A DNA stretch of 33,327 bases from Chloroflexota bacterium (GCA_027364875.1 DAHXON010000011.1:18235-51561); one strand, 5' to 3'. Numbered from the stretch's first letter, positions 11,275-21,191 are shown. A program made the numbers and translations. Notes: generated by a model from the sequence alone, not told the origin.

Positions 11275-12461
11275 GCGCATCGACCAACGGCCCCGATAGC
11301 CCGGTCGCAGCCGTTGACGCCGGCCGCGGCGTCGCGGCTCAGGCCGACGCCACCGTCCAGGCCGCAGGGGAGGCACGACCGCTCGTGGAGGTCACAGACC
11401 TCCGGATGTACTTCCCGATCACGAGCGGTGTCCTCATCGACCGGCACATCGGCGACATCAAGGCCGTGGACGGCGTCAGCTTCTCCATCCGCAAGGGCGA
11501 GACCGTGGGCCTGGTCGGGGAGTCGGGCTGCGGCAAGAGCACCGTCGGGCGGACGCTCCTGCGTCTCTACAAGCCCACCGGCGGGAGCATCGTCTTCGAC
11601 GGCCAGCCGATCACGGACATAGGCGCGGCGCAAATGCGCCCGATCCGGCGCCGCATGCAAATGATCTTCCAGGACCCCTATGCGAGCCTGAACCCCCGAA
11701 TGACGGCGGCCGGCATCGTGTCCGAGCCGATGGAGATCCACAAATACGGCTCCAAGTCGGAGCGCCGCGAGCGCGTTCGGTATCTCCTCAAGACGGTCGG
11801 GCTCAACCCGGACTACGGCGACCGCTACCCGCACGAGTTCAGCGGCGGCCAGCGCCAGCGCATCGGCGTCGCCCGCGCCCTGGCGCTCCATCCGGACCTT
11901 ATCGTCGCCGACGAGCCGATCAGCGCCCTGGACGTATCGATCCAGGCGCAGATCATCAACCTCCTCGAGCGGCTCCAGGGCGAGTTCGGGCTGACGTACC
12001 TGTTCATCGCCCACGACCTGTCTGTGGTGCGGCACATCAGCGACCGGATAGCGGTGATGTACCTGGGCAGGCTCGTCGAGACGGCGCCGTCGCGCGACCT
12101 CTACGACAGGCCGATCCACCCGTACACCGTGGCCCTGCTGTCCGCGGTGCCGATCCCGGATCCGGCCATCGAGGCCCGGCGCCGGCGCATCATCCTGACA
12201 GGGGACGTGCCCAGCCCGGCGAACCCACCGTCCGGCTGCCACTTCCACACGCGCTGCTGGCTGCGGGCGAGGCTCGGCAACCCGGAGCGATGCGCGGTGG
12301 AGGTCCCGGTGCTACGCGACATCGAGAGCGGCCACCAGGTCTCCTGCCACTTCGCCGAAGAGGTCGAGGGGTCCCCGGAGCAGAAGCTTCAGCTCGCCTC
12401 GACCGGAACGGCCCCCGCGGCCCGAGGCCCGGTGCCACCGGCCCAGCCCCAGGCATACTGA
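11271..12461 (+). CDS. Dipeptide/oligopeptide ABC transporter ATPase, DppF/OppF-like
   Basis: ATGA overlap; [41 protein letters not shown] tail. Confidence 0.94.
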   Translation: MSASTNGPDSPVAAVDAGRGVAAQADATVQAAGEARPLVEVTDLRMYFPITSGVLIDRHIGDIKAVDGVSFSIRKGETVGLVGESGCGKSTVGRTLLRLYKPTGGSIVFDGQPITDIGAAQMRPIRRRMQMIFQDPYASLNPRMTAAGIVSEPMEIHKYGSKSERRERVRYLLKTVGLNPDYGDRYPHEFSGGQRQRIGVARALALHPDLIVADEPISALDVSIQAQIINLLERLQGEFGLTYLFIAHDLSVVRHISDRIAVMYLGRLVETAPSRDLYDRPIHPYTVALLSAVPIPDPAIEARRRRIILTGDVPSPANPPSGCHFHTRCWLRARLGNPERCAVEVPVLRDIESGHQVSCHFAEEVEGSPEQKLQLASTGTAPAARGPVPPAQPQAY

Positions 12462-12485
12462 CGCAACACCGCGGTCTCGCCGGGC

Positions 12486-12507
12486 CCCCGAGCACGGCTC
12501 GCCGGGG
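12486..12507 (+). terminator. Possible hairpin after second transporter operon
   Basis: CCCC-CGAGC-acg-GCTCG-cc-GGGG; short bulged stem, no U-tract. Confidence 0.25.
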
Positions 12508-12525
12508 CGCGGCTAGACTCATCGC

Positions 12526-13497
12526 GTGAAGCCCATCCGGATCGCCCTCGCACAAATGGCGCCGCGCCTCGGCGTGGTAGAGGACAACCTTGCGCGCCAC
12601 CTCGCGCTGCTCGACGAAGCCCGCGGCGGCGGCGCGGACCTCGTCGTTTTCCCCGAGCTCGGCCTCACCGGATACCTCATCCAGGATCTCGCGGGCGAGG
12701 TCGCGATGCGCCGCGACGACCCGAGGCTGCTCGAGCTCGCGGCGCGCGCGGAAGGATCCGCCGGCGAGCGTCCGATGTCGGCCGTGGTCTCGTTCGTCGA
12801 AGAGTCCGACGATCACCGTCTCTTCATCAGCGCCGCGCTGCTCGAGGGTGGAGCGGTCCGGTTCGTCCACCGCAAGCTCTTCCTGCCCACCTACGGGCTC
12901 TTCGACGAGCGACGGTTCTTCGCCGCGGGGGACAGCCTGCGGACGGTGGAGTCGCGGCTCGGCGTACGCCTCGGCCTGGCCGTCTGCGAGGACTTCTGGC
13001 ATCTGTCGGTCCCGGAGACGCTCGCGTTCGACGGCGCCCACGTCCTGATCAACGTTTCCTCGTCGCCGGGCCGCGACCTGGCAGCCATCCACGAGGTGGG
13101 CCTGGGGACGGCGGCTTCCTGGCAGACGCTGATCCGGACCTACGCCCAGCTGACGACGAGCTACGTGGTCTTCTGCAACCGCGTGGGCGTGGACGAGACG
13201 ATCAGCTTCTGGGGCGGCTCGGAGGTCATCTCGCCGAGCGGCGACGCGGTCTTCAGCGCGCCCCTCTTCGACGAGGGTCTGCATTTCGTGGACGTCGACG
13301 CGGCCGACGTGCGCCGCGAGCGAGTCAGCCTGCCGCTCCTGCGCGACGAGCGGCCCGAGCTGCACCTGCGCGAGCTGCGGCGAATTCTGGCCGAGCGGAC
13401 GGGGATGACGATCGACCAGGCCAGCGAGCGCGGCCCCGGAGTCGAGCCGGCGGACGGAGAGACGCGGCGGCGGGCGAAAGCACGAGAGAACCGATGA
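12526..13497 (+). CDS. Carbon-nitrogen hydrolase (nitrilase superfamily), probable glutaminase partner of NAD synthetase
   Basis: GTG start; KPIRIALAQMAPRLGVVEDNL, VVFPELGLTGY (Glu), HRKLFLPTYGLFDERR (Lys), GLAVCEDFWH (Cys); overlaps nadE by 4 bp. Confidence 0.85.
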   Translation: MKPIRIALAQMAPRLGVVEDNLARHLALLDEARGGGADLVVFPELGLTGYLIQDLAGEVAMRRDDPRLLELAARAEGSAGERPMSAVVSFVEESDDHRLFISAALLEGGAVRFVHRKLFLPTYGLFDERRFFAAGDSLRTVESRLGVRLGLAVCEDFWHLSVPETLAFDGAHVLINVSSSPGRDLAAIHEVGLGTAASWQTLIRTYAQLTTSYVVFCNRVGVDETISFWGGSEVISPSGDAVFSAPLFDEGLHFVDVDAADVRRERVSLPLLRDERPELHLRELRRILAERTGMTIDQASERGPGVEPADGETRRRAKARENR

Positions 13498-14414
13498 ACC
13501 CGCAAGCCGGCCGTCCCACCGACATCCCGGCCGACGGATCGAACGGGCTTTTCGAGCTGCCGGCGGAGCTGGCCATCGACACCGACGTCGCGCGGCGCGT
13601 CATCGTCGGCTTCATCCGGAACCAGCTCAGACAGGCCGGCTTCGACCGCGCGCTGGTCGGCCTTTCAGGAGGCATCGACTCGGCGCTGGTCGCCTACCTG
13701 GTCGCGGATGCCATCAAACCCGAGCTGCTGCTCTGCGTCTCGATGCCGTATCGAACCTCGTCGCCGGAGTCCGTCGAGCACGCTCGCATGGTCGTGGACC
13801 GGCTCGGCTGCTCGAGTGAAGTCGTGGACATCAGCCCCATGGTCGACGGCTACTTCGGAGCCGATGGCGCGGCCGGCGCCGGCGGGCTCGACGCCGCTCC
13901 GCTGCGACGCGGCAACTTCATGGCCCGCCAGCGGATGTGCGTGCTGTACGACCGGTCCGTTACCTGGGGCGGCCTTGTGGTCGGGACGGGCAACAAGACC
14001 GAGTCGCTGATCGGCTACACGACGCTGTTCGGCGATTCGGCGTGCGCGTTCAACCCGATCGGCGATCTGTACAAGAGCCAGGTGCGCCAGCTCGCCGCGG
14101 CCGTTGGCGTGCCGGAGGAGATCATCCGCAAGGCTCCATCGGCGGACCTGTGGCCCGGCCAGACCGACGAATCCGAGGCGGGCTTCACCTACCCGGCACT
14201 GGACCGGCTGCTGTTCTGGATGATCGACAAGCGCCGCGACGACGAGGAGCTTCTGGCCATGGGCTTCGACGTTGCGACGGTAGACCGCGTAAAGCGGATG
14301 GTTGCGGTCTCGGAGTTCAAGCGCCAGGTGCCGCCGGTCGCGAAGCTGGGCCCAAGGACCACCGGCGTGGACTACCTGTACCCGCGACGGCGGCCCGGAT
14401 CGGCCAGGCGATGA
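13494..14414 (+). CDS. nadE: NAD(+) synthase
   Basis: SGGIDSALVAYLVADA PP-loop; VGTGNKTESLIGYTTLFGDSACAFNPIGDLYKSQVRQLA; KAPSADLWPGQTDE. Confidence 0.92.
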   Translation: MNPQAGRPTDIPADGSNGLFELPAELAIDTDVARRVIVGFIRNQLRQAGFDRALVGLSGGIDSALVAYLVADAIKPELLLCVSMPYRTSSPESVEHARMVVDRLGCSSEVVDISPMVDGYFGADGAAGAGGLDAAPLRRGNFMARQRMCVLYDRSVTWGGLVVGTGNKTESLIGYTTLFGDSACAFNPIGDLYKSQVRQLAAAVGVPEEIIRKAPSADLWPGQTDESEAGFTYPALDRLLFWMIDKRRDDEELLAMGFDVATVDRVKRMVAVSEFKRQVPPVAKLGPRTTGVDYLYPRRRPGSARR

Positions 14415-15370
14415 GCGAGGCGAGGGGATCGAGACCGAGCTCGGCGCGTGCCGGCGACGCTGCCGGCGACGGCCCCGGCGACGATGGCGGCCCGGGCGAC
14501 GGCTCGGGCGGCGGTGGGGGCCGGCTCTTCGTCGTGTCGACGCCGATCGGCAATCTCGGCGACGTCACCTTTCGGGCAATCGAGACGCTCAAGAGCGTGC
14601 CGCTCGTCGCCGCGGAAGACACGAGGCTGACCCGCCGCCTCTTCGCCCGCTACGAGATCGCCACGCGGCTGATCAGCTACCACGCTCAGAGCGGCCGGGG
14701 TCGCGAGATCGAGCTGCTGGAGCATCTGCGCTCCGGGCTGGACCTTGCCCTGGTCACCGATGCGGGTACTCCGCTGGTTAGCGACCCGGGCGCCGAGCTG
14801 GCGGCGGCCTGGGCCGCGGAGGGCGGCGTCGTCGTCCCGATTCCCGGGGCTTCGGCGGTGCTCGCCGCGCTGGTGGCCGCGGGGCTGGCGGCGCCTCGCT
14901 GGACGTTCGAGGGTTTCCTGCCACGCTCTGGCAGGGAACGGCGCGAGCGGCTGGCCCGCATAGCCGCCGACGATCGGGCGTGCGTCCTCTACGAAGGCCC
15001 GTCGCGGGTTCCGGCTACGTTGCGCGACCTGGCGGCCTCGTCGGGCGGCGAGCGACGCGCGGCCATTTGCCGCGAGCTGACGAAAATCCATGAAGAGGTC
15101 GTGCGCGGGAGTCTCGACGAGCTGGTCGCGGCCGCCGCCTCGAATGCCCTGACCCTCCGCGGCGAGTTCGCGATCGTCCTCGAAGCCAGACTCGCGTCCG
15201 CCGGACACGCGCCGGGAGAGACCGCTGCCTCGGCCTCGGCTCCGGATCTCGCCGCGGCTCGCGCGGAAGTGGACCGCCTCGTTACGACCGGCCTCAAGCG
15301 AAGCGAAGCCGTCCGCCGGGTGGCCGCGGCCTCCGGCCTTGACCGGCGGGAGCTCTACAGGCCCGGCTGA
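14411..15370 (+). CDS. rsmI: 16S rRNA (cytidine(1402)-2'-O)-methyltransferase
   Basis: ATG at 14411 (ATGA overlap); RLFVVSTPIGNLGDVTFRAIETLKSVPLVAAEDTRLTRRLFARY, LVTDAGTPLVSDPGAELA, FEGFLPRSGRER. Confidence 0.92.
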   Translation: MSEARGSRPSSARAGDAAGDGPGDDGGPGDGSGGGGGRLFVVSTPIGNLGDVTFRAIETLKSVPLVAAEDTRLTRRLFARYEIATRLISYHAQSGRGREIELLEHLRSGLDLALVTDAGTPLVSDPGAELAAAWAAEGGVVVPIPGASAVLAALVAAGLAAPRWTFEGFLPRSGRERRERLARIAADDRACVLYEGPSRVPATLRDLAASSGGERRAAICRELTKIHEEVVRGSLDELVAAAASNALTLRGEFAIVLEARLASAGHAPGETAASASAPDLAAARAEVDRLVTTGLKRSEAVRRVAAASGLDRRELYRPG

Positions 15371-15542
15371 CGGTGAACGTGTCCTGGCCGTCCGCAGATT
15401 GCTCGGCCGCGTCGCTCGCGGGCCGTCATCTCGTGCTCGTCTTCTCTCCGTCCCACTTGTCTGGCTGGCGAATGTCCGTCCCGCTATACAATCTGCATAC
15501 TGAGGTTGCGCTGCGACCTCGTCTCGAGACAGGGAGGCTCGA

Positions 15543-16733
15543 ATGGCCCGTTTGCCGCGAAAGGCAATCGCACTCCTTGCTGTATCTGCGCTAGTCGCAG
15601 CAGCTTGCTCCAGTGCCGCCGCCACGGCGTCGCCGACCGCGACCCCGACCCCCGCCGCGACCCCGACACCGGCCGCGACCCCGACACCGGCCACCAGCGC
15701 CAGCGCCAGCGCTCCGGCGACGGCGTTCAAGATCGGCGTCGTCACCGACGTCGGCCGCGTGGACGACAAGAACTTCAACCAGTACTCGTACCAGGGCGCC
15801 AAGGACGCCGCCGATGCCCTCGGCGCCAGCGTCAGCTATCTCGTCCCGAAGGATGCCACCGAATACGCCTCGGACATCCAGCAGTTCGTCGACCAGAAGA
15901 CCAACGTCATCGTCACAGTTGGCTTCAACCTGGGCAACGACACGATCAAGGCTGCCAAGGCCAACCCGGACATCTGGTTCGTTGCCGTTGACGTCGCCCC
16001 TTGCGTCGACGCCACCGGCGCGCCGGACAGCACCTTCGCCTGCAAGGGCGATGCCGCCACGCTGCTGCCGCATCTGATCGGCATCCAGTTCCAGGAAGAC
16101 CAGGCCGGATACCTCGCCGGTATGGTCGCGGCAGCCGTGAGCAAGACCGGTGTCATCGGCCAGCTCGGCGGCATCAACAGCAACCCGGCCGTCGTCCGCT
16201 ACATGCAGGGCTACGAGCTCGGCGCCAAGGCCTACAAGTCGAGCGTCACGGTCGACTCGGGCTTCTTCTCCACCGGTGACATCACCAAGGCCTACGGAGA
16301 CCCGGTCTTCGGCAAGACCTTCAGCCAGCAGTTCATCAGCCAGAAGAAGGTCGACGTCCTGTTCCAGGTCGCCGGCGCAACCGGCAACGGCGCCCTCGAC
16401 GCCGCCTGCGCGGCCGGCATCTACGCCATCGGCGTCGACGTCGACCAGTACCAGAGCTACCCGAGCGCGGACAAGTGCATCGTCACGTCTGCCGAGAAGC
16501 ACCTTGCCAGCGCCGTCAGCCAGACGATCAAGGCGATCAACGCCGGTACCGCCAAGGGCGGCATCAGCAAGTTCAACGCCGCGAACGACGGCATCGGCAT
16601 CTCGGCGTTCCAGAACACCTCGGTCACCCTCCCCAGCGACCTTCAGGGCAAGCTCGACGCAGCTCTGGCGGCCATGAAGGCCGGCACGCTGACGACCTGC
16701 ACTGCCCAGTGCGGAACCTGGACCGGCAAGTAG
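15543..16733 (+). CDS. bmpA: BMP family (BmpA/PnrA-like) nucleoside-binding lipoprotein
   Basis: Lipobox LVAAACSS; Ala/Thr/Pro linker; FKIGVVTDVGRVDDKNFNQYSYQGAKDAA; FQVAGATGNGALDAA; followed by NupO/P/Q-like genes. Confidence 0.9.
   Translation: MARLPRKAIALLAVSALVAAACSSAAATASPTATPTPAATPTPAATPTPATSASASAPATAFKIGVVTDVGRVDDKNFNQYSYQGAKDAADALGASVSYLVPKDATEYASDIQQFVDQKTNVIVTVGFNLGNDTIKAAKANPDIWFVAVDVAPCVDATGAPDSTFACKGDAATLLPHLIGIQFQEDQAGYLAGMVAAAVSKTGVIGQLGGINSNPAVVRYMQGYELGAKAYKSSVTVDSGFFSTGDITKAYGDPVFGKTFSQQFISQKKVDVLFQVAGATGNGALDAACAAGIYAIGVDVDQYQSYPSADKCIVTSAEKHLASAVSQTIKAINAGTAKGGISKFNAANDGIGISAFQNTSVTLPSDLQGKLDAALAAMKAGTLTTCTAQCGTWTGK
15641..15694 (+). repeat. Three tandem 18-bp units encoding the TPTPAA linker of the BMP lipoprotein
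   Basis: gaccccgac(c/a)cc(c/g)gccgc units at 15641-15658, 15659-15676, 15677-15694. Confidence 0.8.
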
Positions 16734-16754
16734 CCCTCAACTAGCGTTAATCTT

Positions 16755-16785
16755 CGAGCGGGTCGGCCAACGGTCGGCCCGCTCG
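16755..16785 (+). terminator. Strong intergenic hairpin after bmpA (attenuator-like)
   Basis: CGAGCGGGTCGGCC-aac-GGTCGGCCCGCTCG, 14-pair stem with two wobbles; followed by tcgtat only. Confidence 0.6.
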
Positions 16786-16837
16786 TCGTATCCGGCAGAC
16801 CTTGCGCGCGCGCCGCGCGAATCAGGGCGAGGCAGCC

Positions 16838-18388
16838 ATGACACAGGACGGACCCGGCGTTCCCGCACTCGAGATGCGGGGCATGACAAAGCGTTATCCA
16901 GGCGTTGTCGCCAACGACCACATCGATCTCGACGTATGCCCCGGTGAGATCCACGCCCTGCTCGGCGAGAACGGGGCAGGCAAGACGACGCTTATGAATG
17001 TCCTGTACGGCCTTGCCCGGCCCGACGAGGGCCAGATTCTTCTCGACGGGAAGCCCGTTCAGATCGCCAGCCCGGCCGACGCCATCGCCCGCGGCATCAG
17101 CATGGTCCACCAGCACTTCATGCTCGTACCGGTGCTCTCCGTCGCGGACAACGTGATCCTGGGCGCCGAGACGATGGCCAACCCCATCTTCCTCGACCGA
17201 AAGCAGGCGCGACGAAAGATCGCCGACCTGGCCGGCCGCTTTGGCTTCGAGCTGGATCCCGAGGCCAAGGTCGCGTCACTGTCGGTGGGGCAGCAGCAGC
17301 GGGTGGAGATCCTCAAGGCTCTCTATCGTGAGGCTCGAATCCTGGTCCTCGACGAGCCGACCGCCGTGCTCACTCCTCAGGAGACGGATGAGATCTTCGG
17401 CCTTCTGCGACGCCTCGCGGCAGATGGGCGATCGATCGTCTTCATCAGCCACAAGCTTTACGAAGTTCTCGAGATCGCGGATCGGATCACGGTCATCCGG
17501 CGCGGCAAGGTGATCGGCGAGCGCCGTCCGGCGGAGACGACCGAAGAGGAGCTGGCCGAGCTGATGGTCGGCCGCGCGGTCGAGCTGACCGCCGACCGCG
17601 GGGAGTCGCACGTGGGCCGGCCGATGCTCCAGATCGAGGGGCTGCGAGTCGCCGACGCGCGCCACCGCGAGATCATTCCGGGCCTGTCCCTCGAGGTTCG
17701 GGCCGGCGAGATCGTGGGCGTCGCCGGGGTCGCCGGCAACGGCCAGGACGAGCTGGTCGAATCGATCGTCGGGATGCGGACGCCCCAGGGCGGCAAGGTG
17801 ACGCTCGACGGCCGGGACGTGACCGGCCTGTCGCCGCGCAAGATGAACATGGCGGAAGTTGCCTACGTACCTGGGGACAGGCATCGCTTCGGCCTGATCC
17901 TCGCATTCCCCGTCTACGACAACCTCGTGCTGACGGGCTACTACAGCCCTCCTTACTCGAGATCGTTCCTTCGCGACGATCAGGCCATCAAATCCTCGGC
18001 GGAGCGCCAGGTGGAGAAGTTCGATATCCGAACCCCGTCCATCAACGTTCCGGCGGCGACGCTGTCGGGGGGCAACCAGCAGAAGGTCATCGTCGCCCGC
18101 GAGTTCGACCGGCCGCTCAAGCTGCTCGTTCTGGATCAGCCGACGCGTGGCCTCGACGTGGGCAGCATCGAGTTCATCCACCGCCAGATCATCGCCAAGC
18201 GTGACGCCGGCGCGGCCGTTCTCCTGGTCTCGGCGGAGCTCGACGAGGTGATGGAGATGTCGGACCGGATCGCGGTCATGTACCGCGGTCGGATCGTGGC
18301 GGAGATGGACGGCCGCACGGCCGACAAGAGCGAAGTCGGGCTGTACATGGCTACCGGTGGCAGGGAAGCTGCGGAGGCGACGGCGTGA
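16838..18388 (+). CDS. Nucleoside ABC transporter ATPase (two ABC domains, NupO/YufO/RbsA-like)
   Basis: GENGAGKTTLMNVLYGL, LSVGQQQRVEILKALYR, second domain VAGVAGNGQDELVESIVGM and LSGGNQQKVIVAREFDR. Confidence 0.93.
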   Translation: MTQDGPGVPALEMRGMTKRYPGVVANDHIDLDVCPGEIHALLGENGAGKTTLMNVLYGLARPDEGQILLDGKPVQIASPADAIARGISMVHQHFMLVPVLSVADNVILGAETMANPIFLDRKQARRKIADLAGRFGFELDPEAKVASLSVGQQQRVEILKALYREARILVLDEPTAVLTPQETDEIFGLLRRLAADGRSIVFISHKLYEVLEIADRITVIRRGKVIGERRPAETTEEELAELMVGRAVELTADRGESHVGRPMLQIEGLRVADARHREIIPGLSLEVRAGEIVGVAGVAGNGQDELVESIVGMRTPQGGKVTLDGRDVTGLSPRKMNMAEVAYVPGDRHRFGLILAFPVYDNLVLTGYYSPPYSRSFLRDDQAIKSSAERQVEKFDIRTPSINVPAATLSGGNQQKVIVAREFDRPLKLLVLDQPTRGLDVGSIEFIHRQIIAKRDAGAAVLLVSAELDEVMEMSDRIAVMYRGRIVAEMDGRTADKSEVGLYMATGGREAAEATA

Positions 18389-19512
18389 CCAGACGAGTTA
18401 TCCAGAGCCTGGCCGAGCCGCTCGCCGCAATCGTCCTGGCGCTCCTCGCCGGCGGAATCATGATCTTCCTGCTGAGCGGGCTCGTTCCGGGCCGCCAACC
18501 GTTCGACGCGCGGCTGCCCATCGACGCTTACGGCGCCCTGGTGAGCGGCATCGTGAGCTTCAACGGCTTGACCTCGACGCTGGTCTATTCCACTCCGCTG
18601 ATCCTGGGCGGCCTGGGCGTGGCGGTCGGCTTCAAGGCCGGGCTGTTCAACATCGGCGGCCGCGGCCAGTTTCTGATGGGGTCGATCGCTTCAGTCGCCG
18701 TGATCTCGGCGATCGGCGGCGCGACCGGTCCGTGGATCGCCATCCCACTGGCCCTCCTGGCGGGCGCGCTGGCGGGGGCCCTCGCGGGCTTCATCCCGGG
18801 CTTCCTCAAGGCCACCTCGGGCGCGCACGAAGTCGTCACCACGATCATGCTCAACTACATCCTGTTCTACGTCAGCAACTGGGCGATCAAGGGGCCACTC
18901 ACGCTGCCGCGGGCACCTCAGCCCACGACCCAGGACATCAGCGAGCTGAACGGCGCTCTCTACGTCCTGCCGTTCACCCGCGATCTCCATATCGGTGTCT
19001 TCATCGCGCTGCTCGCCGTGCCGATCATCTGGTTCGTGCTCTACAAGACCACCCTCGGCTTCGAGATCCGCTCTGCCGGCGCAAACCCGGACGCGGCCAG
19101 GTACGCCGGCATGAAGACGCGGCGCCTGATCGTCCTGACCATGTCGCTGTCGGGCCTCCTGATGGGCCTGGCCGGATCCGTTACCCTGCTCGGCCAGGTC
19201 CACCAGACGTCGTTCGGGTACGACACCGGCATCGGCTTCGATGCAATCACGGTCGCGCTCCTGGCAAGCTCGAACCCGATCGGTGTCCTGTTCTCGGGGC
19301 TGCTCCTCGGGGCGATGCGAGCCGGTTCGCCGGCGATGCAGAGTCAGGCCGGAGTTCCACCGGACCTGATCAATGCCCTCCAGGCGATCATTCTGCTGTT
19401 CCTCATCGTGAACGTGCTCAGACGGGTTCTGGCCCGGCGCCGAGCCGGCACGTCCACCCCTGAACCGGCGGCCTTGACGGCCGGGAAGTACAGCACGGAG
19501 TCGGTTCAATGA
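18385..19512 (+). CDS. Nucleoside ABC transporter permease (NupP/YufP-like)
   Basis: GTGA overlap; GLFNIGGRGQFLMG and IRSAGANPDAARYAGMKTRRLIVLTMSLSGLLMGLAG typical of BPD_transp_2 nucleoside permeases. Confidence 0.9.
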   Translation: MTRRVIQSLAEPLAAIVLALLAGGIMIFLLSGLVPGRQPFDARLPIDAYGALVSGIVSFNGLTSTLVYSTPLILGGLGVAVGFKAGLFNIGGRGQFLMGSIASVAVISAIGGATGPWIAIPLALLAGALAGALAGFIPGFLKATSGAHEVVTTIMLNYILFYVSNWAIKGPLTLPRAPQPTTQDISELNGALYVLPFTRDLHIGVFIALLAVPIIWFVLYKTTLGFEIRSAGANPDAARYAGMKTRRLIVLTMSLSGLLMGLAGSVTLLGQVHQTSFGYDTGIGFDAITVALLASSNPIGVLFSGLLLGAMRAGSPAMQSQAGVPPDLINALQAIILLFLIVNVLRRVLARRRAGTSTPEPAALTAGKYSTESVQ

Positions 19513-20588
19513 GCGGCATCCCCGGAGCCCTCGACGCGATCCCGCTGATCGGTTTGGTATTCCAGCTCATGGGCTATCTGATCGAGAACATCAACCCCAT
19601 CTCGGCCACCACCGTGGCGGTCTCCGTGCCAATCGCCCTCGCGGCCCTGTGCGGCGTCATGTGCGAGCGGTCGGGCGTGGTCAACATCGGCCTCGAAGGC
19701 ATCATGCTCATCTGCGCGTTCGTCGGCTGGTATGCCTCCGCCCTGGTCGCCGGCGCCCTTGGACCGGAGGCCCCATTCCCGCTGTTCGGCGCGACCCCGG
19801 CCCTTCTGATCGGCGTGCTGGCGGCGATCGTGGCAGGCATGCTGGTCTCGCTGCTCCATGCCTGGCTGTCCATCTCCGCGAGGATCGACCAGATCATCGG
19901 CGGGACGATCATCAACATCGGTGCGGCCGGGATCACGGGCTACCTCTACACGCTCGTGTCCGGCCAGTCGCTCACCGGAGCCGGGCAGTTCACGCCGCTG
20001 GGGGTGCCCCAGGAGGTGGCCACGGTGCCGCTGGTGGGCTGGCTCCTGAACGCCGTTCTGAACCAGGGTCCCATCGGCCTCACGACGATCATCATCGTGA
20101 TCATCTTCCAGATCATGCTCTTCCGGTCGCGCTGGGGACTGCGGACGCGGGCCGCGGGCGAGCACCCTCGGGCGGTCGAGACCGTCGGCATCGACGTCAT
20201 CCGGCTCCGCTACCGCAACGTGGTCATGTCCGGGGCCCTGGCAGCCCTCGGCGGCGCGTGGCTGAGCATGGAGTACGGCACCCAGTTCCAGGCCAACATG
20301 ACCAACGGGCGCGGGTTCATCGGGCTCGCGGCCATGATCGTGGGTCGGTGGTCGCCGGTGGGCGCGTTCGGTGCGGCTCTGCTCTTCGCGTCCGCGACCG
20401 GGCTGAGCCTGTCGATCACCATCTCGCCCCCGAGCGGCGACCTCGGCAACGTGTTCAGCTACATCCCCTCGGAGTTCTGGGACGCGCTGCCCTACATCAT
20501 CACGATCGTAATCCTGGCGGGCGTCGTCGGGCGGTCGATCGCTCCGGCGGCCGACGGGCAGCCTTACGAGCGCGAGTCGGCGAGCTAG
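19509..20588 (+). CDS. Nucleoside ABC transporter permease (NupQ/YufQ-like)
   Basis: ATGA overlap; CERSGVVNIGLEGIMLICAFVG; LRTRAAGEHPRAVETVGIDVIRLRYRNVVMSGALAALGGAWLS. Confidence 0.9.
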   Translation: MSGIPGALDAIPLIGLVFQLMGYLIENINPISATTVAVSVPIALAALCGVMCERSGVVNIGLEGIMLICAFVGWYASALVAGALGPEAPFPLFGATPALLIGVLAAIVAGMLVSLLHAWLSISARIDQIIGGTIINIGAAGITGYLYTLVSGQSLTGAGQFTPLGVPQEVATVPLVGWLLNAVLNQGPIGLTTIIIVIIFQIMLFRSRWGLRTRAAGEHPRAVETVGIDVIRLRYRNVVMSGALAALGGAWLSMEYGTQFQANMTNGRGFIGLAAMIVGRWSPVGAFGAALLFASATGLSLSITISPPSGDLGNVFSYIPSEFWDALPYIITIVILAGVVGRSIAPAADGQPYERESAS

Positions 20589-20603
20589 CGGTCTTGCCGC
20601 GCG

Positions 20604-21191
20604 TCAGGACGCGGCGCGCTCGTAGGTCGCGATGATCACTCCCGTGGTGGAGTTCTTCGTCGCGGCAAGGCGCCATGGCAAGACCGGCCCGGCCTGGTCG
20701 AACAGGCGCTGACCGGCGCCGAGCACGATCGGGTGGATGAGCAGGATCATCCTGTCCACGAGCTTTGCCGTGAGCAACGAGCGTACGAGCTCGCCGCTTC
20801 CCAGGATGACGAAGTCATTGCCGGGCCGGGCACGCAGGGCCGCCACGGCGTCCCCGGCGTCGCCCTTCAGCAGGATGGAGTTCTGCCAGGGAAGCGGCTC
20901 GGCGAGGGTCCGAGACGCCACGTACTTGAGTGAGTTGTCGAGGATCGGGCTGAAGGGGTTGTCCGTCCGGCCGTGCCAGACCGAGTAGAACTGCTCGTAC
21001 GTGTGCCGGCCGAAGAGCAGGCCCTCGGTCGTGCCGCCACCTTCGGAGGCCATGCCCGTGGTGATCGCGTCGGCATAGGGAGCTGCCCAGCCGCCGCGAT
21101 CGAAACCATTGCGCCGATCCTCGTCGGGATGACCGGGGCCCTGCATTACTCCGTCGAGGGTCACCGAGAGGAACACGACGACGCTGCTCAC
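20604..21191 (-). CDS. Dihydrofolate reductase family protein (RibD C-terminal-like)
   Basis: MSSVVVFLSVTLDGVMQGPG, LLFGRHTYEQF, FVILGSGELVRSLLTAKLVDRMILLIHPIVLGAGQRLFD. Confidence 0.87.
   Translation of the reverse strand: MSSVVVFLSVTLDGVMQGPGHPDEDRRNGFDRGGWAAPYADAITTGMASEGGGTTEGLLFGRHTYEQFYSVWHGRTDNPFSPILDNSLKYVASRTLAEPLPWQNSILLKGDAGDAVAALRARPGNDFVILGSGELVRSLLTAKLVDRMILLIHPIVLGAGQRLFDQAGPVLPWRLAATKNSTTGVIIATYERAAS

Noticed and set aside
10132-13365. Minus-strand ORFs of 414, 362 and 391 aa
   Set aside because: Antisense to ABC ATPases and a nitrilase-family gene; no recognisable domain
15373-15594. 73-aa ORF between rsmI and bmpA
   Set aside because: Overlaps the bmpA start out of frame and lacks motifs; more likely the promoter/leader region of bmpA
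14372-15802. 476-aa minus-strand ORF
   Set aside because: Antisense to rsmI; AGVGVAAGVGVA repeat is the reverse reading of the BmpA Thr/Pro/Ala linker repeat
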